Shown: in pieces, positions 34,767-43,611 of the stretch
Layout: every line of letters starts with the position of its first letter
Numbering within the stretch: the stretch's first letter is position 1
Origin: Bacteroidales bacterium
GTDB taxonomy: Bacteria; Bacteroidota; Bacteroidia; Bacteroidales; F082
Direction: 5' to 3'
DNA length: 64,000 nt
Assembly (NCBI GenBank): GCA_024400305.1
Contig: JAKSMX010000012.1
Location: 1 to 64,000 of the forward strand
Program-made: the position numbers and the translations under genes
The notes under the pieces: generated by a model
The model's database searches: none
What the model was told of the DNA's origin: nothing
The model's input: the letters and a program-made list of their open reading frames with translations, nothing else

Positions 34767-37376
34767 ATGAAGAAAATAATTATGTGTTTAGGAATTGCAG
34801 GGCTGCTAACTGCTTGTAATCCAAAGGATAACAAAACAGCCCAAACCGAGTCGGAAAATTTCAAGTATTTGGTTGACGAGTTCGCCGACTTGAAAGTGAT
34901 GCGTTATCAGATTCCCGAATGGGATCAGTTGACGCTGCAACAGAAGGAGTACATTTACTATTTGGGTGAAGCTGCGAAGTGCGGTCGCGACATTCTCGCC
35001 GACCAGAACTTCAAGTACAACCTCACGGTACGCAAGACGGTTGAGGCCATCCTCAACTCTTACCAAGGTGACAAGCAAAGTGCTGACTATCAGAATTTTG
35101 TGGTTTATGCAAAACGTATTTTCTTCAGCAACGGCATTCATCACCATTATGCTGAAGACAAGTTTTTCCCTGAGATTTCGCAGGAATATTTTGCGGAACT
35201 TGTGAAAAATTCAGATGTCAATCTGCTTCCTCTTGCTGAAGGCGAAACCGTCGATGCTTTTCTGACGTTCATCACGCCGGTCATCTTCGACAAAGACCTT
35301 TATGCGATGCGTCGCAGCGGTGAGGCAGACATCATCAAGAACTCATGTGTGAATTTCTATGACGGCGACATTTCTAAAGAAGAAGTTGAGCAATTCTATG
35401 ACAATCAGCGTGTTCCGAATGACGAGCAGCCTATTTCCTATGGCTTGAACTCAAAGCTCGTGAAAGAAAACGGAAAGATTCGCGAGGACGTTTACAAAGT
35501 CGGCGGGCTTTACGGCAAGGCTCTCGATCAGATTGTCTATTGGCTGAAAAAGGCGAATGAGGTTGCGGAAAACGACATTCAGCGCAACTACACGCAACTC
35601 CTTATTAATTATTATACGACCGGCGACCTGAAGACATGGGACGATTACAACGTCGCATGGGTTCAGGATTCGATTTCTACCGTCGATTTCGTGAACGGTT
35701 TCATCGAGGATTACGGCGACCCGATGGGCATGAAGGCCACGTGGGAGGCTGTCGTTGATTTCAAGGACATGGAAGCCACAAAACGCGCCGAACTCATCAG
35801 CGGAAACGCCCAGTGGTTCGAGGACAACTCACCTGTTGACCCACGTTTCAAGAAGAAAGAATGCAAGGGCGTGAGTGCTAAAGGCATCATCGTCACCACA
35901 CTCGCGGGCGACTGCTTCCCGGCGCCTCCAATCGGAATCAACCTGCCTAACGCCGACTGGATCCGTAAGGATTACGGTTCTAAGTCGGTGACAATCACCA
36001 ACTTGATGGACGCATACGACAAGGCCGCCAACGAGTCACCGAAGAGCGCATTGGCTGAGTTCGCCTATTCACAGGAAGAGATCGACCTCTGTAAGAAATA
36101 CGGTGGCATCGCTGACGTGGTTCACACCGACCTTCATGAATGCCTTGGTCACGGCTCAGGTCAGCTGCTCCCGACAACACAGCCTAACTCGTTGAAAGAA
36201 TATAACTCAGCCCTCGAAGAAGCCCGCGCCGACTTGTTCGGTCTGTACTATTGCGCCGACCCGAAGATGGTTGAACTCGGCGTTCTCCCTGACGCGGAAT
36301 GCTACAAAGCTGAATACGCCGGATTCATACGCAACGGCCTCATCGGGCAGCTCGCAAGAATCGAACTCGGCAAGAACATCACCGAATCGCACATGCAGGA
36401 CCGCGCTCTCATCAGTCAATGGTGCTATCAGAAAGGCTTGAACGACAACGTGATAGAAAAGAAAGTCCGCGACGGAAAGACATATTTCGTCATCAACGAC
36501 TACGAGAAACTCCGCGGCTTGTTCGGCGAACTTCTCGCTGAAATACAGCGCGTGAAATCAGAAGGCGACTACGAAGCCGGTAAGGATCTCATTGAGACTT
36601 ACGCAGTTAAGATTGACCCAGAACTTCATAAGGAAGTCAGGGAACGCTATGATGCTCTCGGCCTCAAACCTTACGGCGGTTTCATCAATCCTGAAATTGT
36701 TCCCGTTGAGAAAGATGGTAAAGTTGTTGATTATCAAGTGACTTATCCTTCAGACTTCATGCAGCAGCATCTCGATTACGGTAAGAAATACAGTTTCGTT
36801 GACGAACATCACGCCGATGCCCCGACGCATCTTGTCGTTGACATGCTTTACGATTTCATCGACGGTTCATTAGCCTGCGGTAACGCTGAAAACGCTGTGC
36901 ATCAGGTGATTGACTTCATCAACGCTCATCCTGACCAGCGTGTCATTTACATCGCCGACTCACATCCGGAAAATCACAGTTCGTTCATGGAAAACGGAGG
37001 CATCTGGCCTGTTCATTGCGTGGAAGGAACACGCGGCGACTCAATCCACGAGGCGTTCTATACAGACATCATCAATCCGGCAAACCGCCCGAATCCGGAG
37101 ACAAACATCTTCCGCAAAGGTTTCAAAACTGAAGAGGAACAGTATTCAGGCTTCGAATCAGTTGGTCCTGACGGTAAACAACTTAAGGAAGTCGTTGGCA
37201 AGAACTTGATTATCAGTGGTATCGCAACAGAATATTGCGTCAAGAATACTGCGGAGGAATTTTTGAACGATGGTCATAATATTGAGATTTTCGCTCCGGG
37301 TCTTGGCTACGTTGATTACAAAGGTCACGTTAAGACTGTCGATGATCTTAAAAATGTTGTGACAGTTATTGAATGA
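34767..37376 (+). CDS. Lipoprotein fusion: M49 dipeptidyl peptidase III plus nicotinamidase domain
   Basis: A single 869-residue frame. SPII signal: GLLTAC with Cys at residue 17. The M49 part (to about 675) carries the zinc site HECLGH (457-462) and EEARAD (484-489), the DPP III signature, and would release dipeptides from short peptides. The C-terminal ~185 residues are an isochorismatase-fold nicotinamidase with every key position present: Asp692 (VVDMLYDF), metal ligands Asp731 and His733 (ADSHPENHSSF) and His750 (WPVHC), Lys784 (FRKGF) and Cys824 (GIATEYCV), which would hydrolyse nicotinamide to nicotinate and ammonia. The lipobox places both activities outside the cytoplasm. No frameshift or internal start suggests two genes. 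Single-gene unit with its own promoter and terminator. Confidence 0.92.
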   Translation: MKKIIMCLGIAGLLTACNPKDNKTAQTESENFKYLVDEFADLKVMRYQIPEWDQLTLQQKEYIYYLGEAAKCGRDILADQNFKYNLTVRKTVEAILNSYQGDKQSADYQNFVVYAKRIFFSNGIHHHYAEDKFFPEISQEYFAELVKNSDVNLLPLAEGETVDAFLTFITPVIFDKDLYAMRRSGEADIIKNSCVNFYDGDISKEEVEQFYDNQRVPNDEQPISYGLNSKLVKENGKIREDVYKVGGLYGKALDQIVYWLKKANEVAENDIQRNYTQLLINYYTTGDLKTWDDYNVAWVQDSISTVDFVNGFIEDYGDPMGMKATWEAVVDFKDMEATKRAELISGNAQWFEDNSPVDPRFKKKECKGVSAKGIIVTTLAGDCFPAPPIGINLPNADWIRKDYGSKSVTITNLMDAYDKAANESPKSALAEFAYSQEEIDLCKKYGGIADVVHTDLHECLGHGSGQLLPTTQPNSLKEYNSALEEARADLFGLYYCADPKMVELGVLPDAECYKAEYAGFIRNGLIGQLARIELGKNITESHMQDRALISQWCYQKGLNDNVIEKKVRDGKTYFVINDYEKLRGLFGELLAEIQRVKSEGDYEAGKDLIETYAVKIDPELHKEVRERYDALGLKPYGGFINPEIVPVEKDGKVVDYQVTYPSDFMQQHLDYGKKYSFVDEHHADAPTHLVVDMLYDFIDGSLACGNAENAVHQVIDFINAHPDQRVIYIADSHPENHSSFMENGGIWPVHCVEGTRGDSIHEAFYTDIINPANRPNPETNIFRKGFKTEEEQYSGFESVGPDGKQLKEVVGKNLIISGIATEYCVKNTAEEFLNDGHNIEIFAPGLGYVDYKGHVKTVDDLKNVVTVIE

Positions 37377-37390
37377 CAATTGAATACATG

Positions 37391-37421
37391 AAAAAAGCGC
37401 GATGTTGAGTCGCGCTTTTTT
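37391..37421. terminator. Bidirectional terminator between two convergent genes
   Basis: AAAAAAGCGCGA and TCGCGCTTTTTT form a perfect 12-bp inverted repeat around a 7-nt loop, with A and T runs on both sides. It overlaps the first bases of the stop codon of the minus-strand barrel gene (37420-37422). Confidence 0.93.
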
Positions 37422-38229
37422 ATTGCTTTCCCTTTCGGTCTTTTTTCTCTTGCCTTTGCTGCTGCCTTATCATTTTCTTGAGAGCCTTTTCGTTTTCTTT
37501 GTTGATGAATTTAGGGTTATCTCCTTGATAATGATATTCTTCCCGCTTTAAATCTTCGAGTCTTTCGTTGAAAACGTATGTAAGTCGCAAGGTGAACATG
37601 TTGTTGTATTGCTTGTAAGGCCCTTTGATGTTCCCTTCAAGGTCGGTGAAAGAGCGTGTCCTGATTGGGTTCAGCGAATATGAATATCTGAAACCAAGTT
37701 TGAGGCGTTTCCATACGCGGATTTTGACATCGGCCAATATGTTGAACTCGTCGCGGTTGTAATCGCCGCTATTCAGAGAGACACCGGTCTCGTAACCGTG
37801 TTCGTATTCTTTCAGACCCATGAGCCGTGCGTAAGAGACACCGACGCCGGCGGAAACGAATTTTTTATCTGTGAAGTAAACCATCAATGGAACTTCGCCG
37901 TAATGGAGTCGGAGGTTGTATTCTCCCGTCAATGGCAGGTGCGTGACCGGGTCGAAAATGGTGTCGTATTTCGCATCTTGTTTCGCACCTTTCTGATTAT
38001 AAAGGACTTCCAACGACAATTCAATGCTGAAATTTCTTTTTTGAAAAACGGGAGTCAAAACGCCGAAACCTGCACTGACACCTTTTTTGTAGAACCCCAT
38101 CATCTGATCGCCGTCAACTTGGTTCATGTTCAAGCCGACAAAGGCTTCGCCAAGAAACATTTGCGCCTTGACATTGCCGGAGATTCCAATCAATATGGCG
38201 ATTAATACAAACAGTAAACTTTTTTTCAT
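37420..38229 (-). CDS. PorT-like outer-membrane beta-barrel protein
   Basis: Probable outer-membrane protein, 269 residues. Signal peptide MKKSLLFVLIAILIGISGNVKAQ. The mature part alternates amphipathic strands with aromatic ends (FLGEAFVGLNMNQVDGD, VSAGFGVLTPVFQ, SIELSLEVLYNQKG, LKLGFRYSYSLNPIR, NMFTLRLTYVF), as in PorT/OmpW-like eight-stranded barrels. A highly charged tail after ~230 (KKMIRQQQRQEKKDRKGK) is unusual for a barrel and would lie in the periplasm. Specific function is unknown. It is last in the run TPR, DUF368, aroE, tex, but a 46-bp gap leaves co-transcription open. Confidence 0.78.
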   Translation of the reverse strand: MKKSLLFVLIAILIGISGNVKAQMFLGEAFVGLNMNQVDGDQMMGFYKKGVSAGFGVLTPVFQKRNFSIELSLEVLYNQKGAKQDAKYDTIFDPVTHLPLTGEYNLRLHYGEVPLMVYFTDKKFVSAGVGVSYARLMGLKEYEHGYETGVSLNSGDYNRDEFNILADVKIRVWKRLKLGFRYSYSLNPIRTRSFTDLEGNIKGPYKQYNNMFTLRLTYVFNERLEDLKREEYHYQGDNPKFINKENEKALKKMIRQQQRQEKKDRKGKQ

Positions 38230-38275
38230 GCAGTAAAATTTTATTTCATTTTGCCTTAACGGAAAATCTGAAATT

Positions 38276-40396
38276 TTATTTCATTGAAAGACTGATTCTT
38301 TTTCTCGGAATATCAACCTCGGTAACGGTGACTTTCACTTTTTGATTCAGTTTAACGACTTGATTCGGATCGGTGATGAACTTGCTCGACATCTGGCTGA
38401 TGTGCACGAGTCCGTCCTGATGAACGCCGACATCGACGAAACATCCGAAAGCTGTAACATTGGTGACGATGCCGACCAATTGCATTCCTTGGCGTAAGTC
38501 GTTGATTGTGCGTATGTTCTTGTCAAATTCAAACGTCTCGAATGATTTTCTTGGGTCGCGGCCTGGCTTTTCGAGTTCGGAAATGATGTCGTTGATGGTT
38601 TCGATTCCGAAATCTTTTTCGATAAATTCTTTCGGATTTATTTTTGAAATAAGTTCTTGATTGCCAATTAGTTCGCTGACTTTGACATTGAGTTTCTTTG
38701 CCATTTTCTCAACGATATGATAGCTTTCGGGGTGAACTGCGCTTGCGTCTAAAGGCTGTGCAGCTCCGTGGATTCTCAAGAATCCGGCGCATTGCTCGAA
38801 GGCCTTGCTGCCGAGACGCGGCACCTCCATGAGCTGCTTGCGGCTCTTGAAACCTCCGTTCTCGTTCCTGAACTTCACTATCGAGTTTGCGAGTTGCGGT
38901 CCGACACCGCTTACGTATGAAAGCAGCTGCTCGCTCGCGGAGTTGAGTTCGACACCGACGGCGTTGACGCAGCTCTCGACGACGTTTCCGAGTTCGTCGC
39001 CGAGCATCTTCTGGTTCACGTCATGTTGATATTGCCCGACACCGATTGATTTCGGGTCAATCTTTACGAGTTCCGCCAGCGGATCCATAAGCCTTCTGCC
39101 GATGCTCACTGCGCCGCGCACTGTGATGTCGTATTCCGGAAACTCGTCGCGTGCCGCTTTGCTCGCGGAATAAACGGAAGCGCCGCTCTCGTTCACCATG
39201 ACGGCAGTGATGTCGCGGTCGAACTTTATGCTCTTGATGAAGTCCTCGGTCTCACGCCCGGCTGTCCCGTTGCCGATGGCGATGACTTGAACCTTATATG
39301 CCTGTACGAGATAACGGATCTTGGCGGCAGCGGCGTGCGTCTCGTTTTGCGGCGGATGCGGATATATCGTCTCGTTGTGAATCAAAGCTCCGTATTCGTT
39401 GAGAATCACTACTTTGCATCCGGTGCGGAAACCTGGGTCGAGGGCGAGCACGCGTTTCTGACCGAGCGGCGCAGCAAGTAAAAGCTGCCGCAGGTTCTCG
39501 GCGAAGACCTTCACCGCCACTTCGTCGGCCTTCTGCTTGTAAAGCGCACGGATTTCTGTTTCAAGCGACGGCTCCAAAAGACGTTTCCACGCATCGTCAA
39601 TGGCATCCTGGACCAAATCGGTGCTTGCGTTGTCGCCTTTCAGGAAGATGTTGTCCAATGTCTTGAGCGCATCTTCATCGTTGATGTCTAACTTCACCTT
39701 CAATAGCCCTTCTTCCTCGGCTCTGAACAACGCCAAAATGCGGTGCGACGCCGCCTTGGAAATCGGTTCGCTGAAATCGAAATATTGCTTATATGTCTGA
39801 GCTTCAGCCTCTTTGCCTTTTACCAAAGAAGATTTTATCACGCCGCTTTTGTGATAAATGTCGCGGATTTTGTTGCGGCCTTTGATGTTTTCCGAAACCC
39901 ATTCAGCCATGATGTCGCATGCTCCTTTCAACGCTTCTTCTTCGCTGTTGACATCCTTCTCCTTATTAATATAGCGTTTTGCGAGGCCGTTCACGTCATC
40001 GCTGTTTTGCGACATGATGAGTTTTGCAAGTGGTTCGAGGCCTTTCTGACGTGCGATTTCGGCTCTCGTCCTGCGCTTCGGTTTGTATGGAAGATACAGA
40101 TCCTCAACGTCTTGCATCGTCTCGGCATCGTTGATTTGTTTTTCAAGTTCTGGTGTCAGTTTCTCCTGTTCGGAAATCGATTTCAACACAAATTCCTTGC
40201 GTTTGTCCAATTCTTCCAACTGCTCGAGTCGTTTTTTGATGTCGGCGACGGTCTCTTCGTTCATCGTATTCGTCATTTCCTTGCGGTAACGTGCGATGAA
40301 CGGCACTGTCGCACCTTCGCCTAACAATTTGATTACGTTTTCGGCAGCTCTTTCGCTGACGTTGAATTCTTTTGATATTTTACTTGTATAACTCAT
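38276..40396 (-). CDS. tex: Tex-family RNA-binding transcription accessory protein
   Basis: Cytoplasmic nucleic-acid-binding protein, 706 residues. The N-terminal Tex helices contain VPFIARYRKEMTN; the RNase H-like YqgF domain follows (LALDPGFRTGCKVVILNEYG); then helix-hairpin-helix motifs (SYVSGVGPQLANSIVKFRNENGG, VPRLGSKAFEQCAGFLRI, shown in part) and a C-terminal S1 domain (GMQLVGIVTNVTAFGCFVDVGVHQDGLVHISQMS, shown in part as FGCFVDVGVHQDGLVHIS). All domains are complete. It follows aroE by 24 bp. Confidence 0.96.
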   Translation of the reverse strand: MSYTSKISKEFNVSERAAENVIKLLGEGATVPFIARYRKEMTNTMNEETVADIKKRLEQLEELDKRKEFVLKSISEQEKLTPELEKQINDAETMQDVEDLYLPYKPKRRTRAEIARQKGLEPLAKLIMSQNSDDVNGLAKRYINKEKDVNSEEEALKGACDIMAEWVSENIKGRNKIRDIYHKSGVIKSSLVKGKEAEAQTYKQYFDFSEPISKAASHRILALFRAEEEGLLKVKLDINDEDALKTLDNIFLKGDNASTDLVQDAIDDAWKRLLEPSLETEIRALYKQKADEVAVKVFAENLRQLLLAAPLGQKRVLALDPGFRTGCKVVILNEYGALIHNETIYPHPPQNETHAAAAKIRYLVQAYKVQVIAIGNGTAGRETEDFIKSIKFDRDITAVMVNESGASVYSASKAARDEFPEYDITVRGAVSIGRRLMDPLAELVKIDPKSIGVGQYQHDVNQKMLGDELGNVVESCVNAVGVELNSASEQLLSYVSGVGPQLANSIVKFRNENGGFKSRKQLMEVPRLGSKAFEQCAGFLRIHGAAQPLDASAVHPESYHIVEKMAKKLNVKVSELIGNQELISKINPKEFIEKDFGIETINDIISELEKPGRDPRKSFETFEFDKNIRTINDLRQGMQLVGIVTNVTAFGCFVDVGVHQDGLVHISQMSSKFITDPNQVVKLNQKVKVTVTEVDIPRKRISLSMK

Positions 40397-40404
40397 TTGT
40401 GTTC

Positions 40405-40425
40405 TTTTAACTCTACTCTCTTAAC
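40405..40425. repeat. Heptamer repeats overlapping the aroE stop codon
   Basis: TTTTAAC, TCTACTC and TCTTAAC in a row; the TTA of the last unit (40421-40423) is the aroE stop. The TCTACTC unit is identical to the one at 34.1 kb, and the stop sits at the same offset within the heptamer. Confidence 0.75.
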
Positions 40426-41167
40426 TTTGCTCTTTCTCCCAGATTTCCCATGCGGCATCAGCCTGTAAATATAACATTTTCAATCCATTAAATGTCTTTG
40501 CACCTTGCGATTTCCCTCTTTTCAGAAAAATTGTTTCCTCTGGATTGTATATTAAATCAATCAGAATGTTTGACGGGTTTAATGTTTCAAACGGCAGGTC
40601 GAGGCAATTGTTTGCATTTGGATGCATTCCGATTGGTGTTGCATTGATAATCAATTCGTTGTCGTGAAACCCTTCTTTTTTTAATTCATTATAGGATTTT
40701 TGATTCTCATATCTTACATTTCTTGTAATAAATTGAAAATCAATGTTTTTGTTTTTCAAAACAAAAGAAACCGCTTTAGATGCGCCGCCTGTTCCCAAAA
40801 TCAAAGCTCTGCCAATTTCTCTGTCTTGAATAGCATCTTCCAAAAGTCCTTGAAAACCAATGTAATCCGAATTGAAACCGTGAAGTTTCCTGTCGGAATC
40901 TATTTTAACCACATTTACTGCACCGATTTCTTTCGCATTTTCATCAATGAAATCAAGATACTTGATTATTTCGTTCTTATATGGATATGTGATTGTAAAA
41001 CCTTGTAAATCAATGTTTTCTGAAATTATTTTGTCAAGATTGTCAAGGTTTTCCAAATCAAAATTTGAGAATTTGCAATCAAGATGTTCTTTCTCGAACT
41101 TGTTTTCAAAATATTTTTTTGAAATAGAATGCCCCAAAGGATGTCCGATTAATCCAAATGATTTCAT
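40421..41167 (-). CDS. aroE: Shikimate dehydrogenase
   Basis: NADP-dependent reduction of 3-dehydroshikimate in aromatic amino-acid synthesis, 248 residues from ATG 41167. Visible: the start FGLIGHPLGHSISKKYF with the substrate-binding SxS, the catalytic lysine in FTITYPYKNEI, NVVKIDSDRKLHGFNSDYIGF with the conserved NTD-like Asp, the Rossmann loop ALILGTGGASKAV, and NATPIGMHP. The usual TVP before the catalytic Lys reads TYP here, a small variation. It is co-directional with DUF368 (50-bp gap) and tex; heptamer repeats fill both gaps. Confidence 0.95.
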   Translation of the reverse strand: MKSFGLIGHPLGHSISKKYFENKFEKEHLDCKFSNFDLENLDNLDKIISENIDLQGFTITYPYKNEIIKYLDFIDENAKEIGAVNVVKIDSDRKLHGFNSDYIGFQGLLEDAIQDREIGRALILGTGGASKAVSFVLKNKNIDFQFITRNVRYENQKSYNELKKEGFHDNELIINATPIGMHPNANNCLDLPFETLNPSNILIDLIYNPEETIFLKRGKSQGAKTFNGLKMLYLQADAAWEIWEKEQS

Positions 41168-41194
41168 TATCAATAATTTACATCGTCTGCACCC

Positions 41195-41222
41195 TCTTAA
41201 CTCTACTCTTTTAACTCTTAAC
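41195..41222. repeat. Heptamer repeats overlapping the DUF368 stop codon
   Basis: TCTTAAC, TCTACTC, TTTTAAC, TCTTAAC in a row; the TTA of the last unit (41218-41220) is the DUF368 stop. Units and phase are as at 34.1 and 40.4 kb. Confidence 0.78.
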
Positions 41223-42114
41223 TTTTCTTCGCCGCCATCTTTTCGGTTAGCACGATAATCGCTGCACCTATTAATAATATGACTATCGCTGTCGCGAAAT
41301 GAATGTCCATTTCCGGCATAAAGTATTTATAACCAATTGTTTTTGCTTCACTTCCGAAATAAGTGATGATTTCGCTTTTCCAAGGCCAGATGATTGGCAT
41401 TGATCCGAGGATAAAACCTGTCAGAAGCGAAATCGTCATGTCGCGGTAGTTTTTGTAAATCCATGCCAAAAGATGCGCGAATGCCAAAAGTCCGGCTGCC
41501 GCACCAATCACGACAGGAATCAAGATGCTCATGTTTAAGTCTTTAACTGCTTGAATCATAACGAGTTGATAGTTGCCCATAAGGACGAGTACGAATGAGC
41601 CGGAGAGTCCGGGTAGAATCATCGAGCATGTCGCAACGGCTCCGCATATCATCAGATAAAAGAAATTGTCGTTTTCTTTTGCCGGTGTCCCGAATGCGAT
41701 TAATAGTGCGATTGCGGTGCCTATAATGAAAGAAACAATGACTTTCCAGTCCCATTTCTCGACGGTTTTGCCGACGTAATATATTGATGTTAAGATCATT
41801 CCGAAGAAAAACGACCAAAGATAAGTCGGATAATTTTTGAAAAGATAGTCGAAAATCCTCGCTATTGAAAGAATCGCCACCACGACCCCAAGTCCGACTG
41901 AACACAGGAACCACAGGTCGGTGTGTTTTGCGAATTCCTTTAATTTCCCCGAAAACAGGAGTCTTGCCGCTGTCAAGTTAAACGATTTCAACGAGTTGAC
42001 GAGTCGCTCGAATATTCCGGTTATCAATGCGATTGTGCCTCCGGAAACGCCCGGTATCACGTTTGCGGAACCTATCCCGATTCCTTTGATGAAGTTTGAT
42101 ACGTATTGATTCAT
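41218..42114 (-). CDS. DUF368 membrane protein (undecaprenyl-phosphate translocase family)
   Basis: Polytopic membrane protein, 298 residues, about eight hydrophobic segments. The family signature IGIGSANVIPGVSGGTIALITGIFE, given here in part as NVIPGVSGGTIALITGI, and a second similar motif MILPGLSGSFVLVLMGNYQ mark the inverted-repeat DUF368 fold. Members of DUF368 have been linked to recycling of undecaprenyl phosphate across the membrane for wall and glycan synthesis. ATG 42114 lies one base after the TPR gene stop, so translation is probably coupled. The stop is embedded in heptamer repeats. Confidence 0.92.
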   Translation of the reverse strand: MNQYVSNFIKGIGIGSANVIPGVSGGTIALITGIFERLVNSLKSFNLTAARLLFSGKLKEFAKHTDLWFLCSVGLGVVVAILSIARIFDYLFKNYPTYLWSFFFGMILTSIYYVGKTVEKWDWKVIVSFIIGTAIALLIAFGTPAKENDNFFYLMICGAVATCSMILPGLSGSFVLVLMGNYQLVMIQAVKDLNMSILIPVVIGAAAGLLAFAHLLAWIYKNYRDMTISLLTGFILGSMPIIWPWKSEIITYFGSEAKTIGYKYFMPEMDIHFATAIVILLIGAAIIVLTEKMAAKKS

Positions 42115-42115
42115 T

Positions 42116-43543
42116 TTACTTTTTATTTTTAATTCTGTATTCTTCAATGAGTTCCATTATTGCGGCGTTGTTCGTGAGGTTCTCCGCATCGAAATTCAGA
42201 AACTCTATGTGGCCGTCGTAGTCGATTTCCAACGCCGACTCCAATGTCAACAATCCGGACTCGTTTTCGTTTTCAGCGAAATGTATGAAAGCTTTCCTGT
42301 AAAGCAACGGCGCGTTGTCGCCCAAAATGCTCAGGCCTCTGTTGATTGCCAAAAAAGCGTTTTCGACATCATCTTTCAAGACATAGCATTCCATCAAGGT
42401 GATGTATGCGTTTTCATCGTAGGGATTCTGGCTCAGAATTTCGTTGACGATTTTCAAGGCTTTGTCATATTCCTCAAGCTTGTTGTATTCTTCGGCCATA
42501 ACGAACATATAATCAGTGTTATACGGTGAAAGGGCGTGTGCGTGCTTGAGGAATTTTATTGCTGATTTCGGGTTGTTTTCGTCGCTTAAAATAAATCCGA
42601 TTCCGGCGTAAGCCTCCGGCAGATTTTCATCGATTTTCATCGCTTTCTTGTAGCTTTTCATCGCCTCCGCCATGTCGCCTAACTTGGCGTGAGCCTCGCC
42701 GTAGAGGCAGAGGAGCAGTGGCGATTCGGCTTCGCAACGTGTCGCTTCCGCCACTGTTTCAAGCGTTTGCGCATATTTCCCCGTCTCGTTGTAAGCTGTC
42801 GCGATGTCGATGTATGCTTTCTTGTTGTGCGGGTCGATGGCCAGGACGTATTCGAGTTGCTCGATGGCGTCGTCAAGACGGCCCATGCGGATGTAACAGT
42901 TGCCGAGTGCCGTCCACGCCGGCACGCTGTACGGGTCGAGGTCAATCTCTTTCCTGAAGAAATCTAAAGCGTCTTCGAGCCTGTTAAGTATTGAATAACA
43001 ATTCCTTATCTCGAAATATTGATTGTCGATGTCGATTTTCCTGTTCAAGCCTTTGATGTGATAGTTGAGTGCTTTTTCGTAGTCGCCGAGGTTCTCGTAT
43101 TCGATTGCAATCGAGTTGAAAAGGTCTTCGCATTCTTTGAATTCAAAAGCTTTAACGGCCTTCATGTATGCGTTTATCGCTTTTTTGTGTTCTTGGAGTT
43201 CTGAATAACAATAGCCTAATGTTATTTGATAATCAGCGTCTTCCTTGTCAACGGCCGCGTTTTTCAAGGTTGAGAGTGCTTCTTTGGCATGTGAATTTGC
43301 GAGGAGCTGCTTCGCTTTTATGATCTGGATCATCGGGTCGTTTGGATGAAATTTGATGGCGATGTCAGCGGCGAGATTGGCTCTTTTTATGTTGTCTTGC
43401 TGTAGATAATGTTCCAAGATGACGTTAAGTTCGTCAGTATCAAAGTAATACGACTGATGCTGTTTCACCATGTCCTCAAAGCGGCTGACGAGTTCGTTCA
43501 CGTCAAGTTCGTCATCCATAAAGTTATCATCATCAAAAGCCAT
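42116..43543 (-). CDS. Tetratricopeptide-repeat protein
   Basis: Soluble helical-repeat protein, 475 residues, without signal peptide. An acidic N-terminus (DDDNFMDDELDVNELV) precedes about ten TPR-like units, for example VPAWTALGNCYIRMGRLDDAIEQ and KKAYIDIATAYNETGKYAQTLE, and PEAYAGIGFILSDENNPKSAIKF. It is probably a scaffold for protein-protein contacts; partners are unknown. It is first in a minus-strand run with DUF368, aroE and tex, and shares a divergent promoter region with glmM. Confidence 0.88.
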   Translation of the reverse strand: MAFDDDNFMDDELDVNELVSRFEDMVKQHQSYYFDTDELNVILEHYLQQDNIKRANLAADIAIKFHPNDPMIQIIKAKQLLANSHAKEALSTLKNAAVDKEDADYQITLGYCYSELQEHKKAINAYMKAVKAFEFKECEDLFNSIAIEYENLGDYEKALNYHIKGLNRKIDIDNQYFEIRNCYSILNRLEDALDFFRKEIDLDPYSVPAWTALGNCYIRMGRLDDAIEQLEYVLAIDPHNKKAYIDIATAYNETGKYAQTLETVAEATRCEAESPLLLCLYGEAHAKLGDMAEAMKSYKKAMKIDENLPEAYAGIGFILSDENNPKSAIKFLKHAHALSPYNTDYMFVMAEEYNKLEEYDKALKIVNEILSQNPYDENAYITLMECYVLKDDVENAFLAINRGLSILGDNAPLLYRKAFIHFAENENESGLLTLESALEIDYDGHIEFLNFDAENLTNNAAIMELIEEYRIKNKK

Positions 43544-43562
43544 ATTATTAAAAAAATTTTTG

Positions 43563-43570
43563 CAAAGGTA
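43563..43570 (-). promoter_or_regulatory. -7 promoter element of the TPR-DUF368 operon
   Basis: CAAAGGTA reads TACCTTTG on the minus strand, 19 bp before the TPR start, and only 12 bp from the divergent glmM element. Confidence 0.5.
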
Positions 43571-43582
43571 CTAAAATTATTG

Positions 43583-43590
43583 TAATTTTG
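43583..43590 (+). promoter_or_regulatory. -7 promoter element of glmM
   Basis: TAATTTTG, 21 bp before ATG 43612. The -33 region of each divergent promoter would overlap the other's start region. Confidence 0.5.
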
Positions 43591-43611
43591 CGCAAAATTT
43601 AAAAGAAAACT

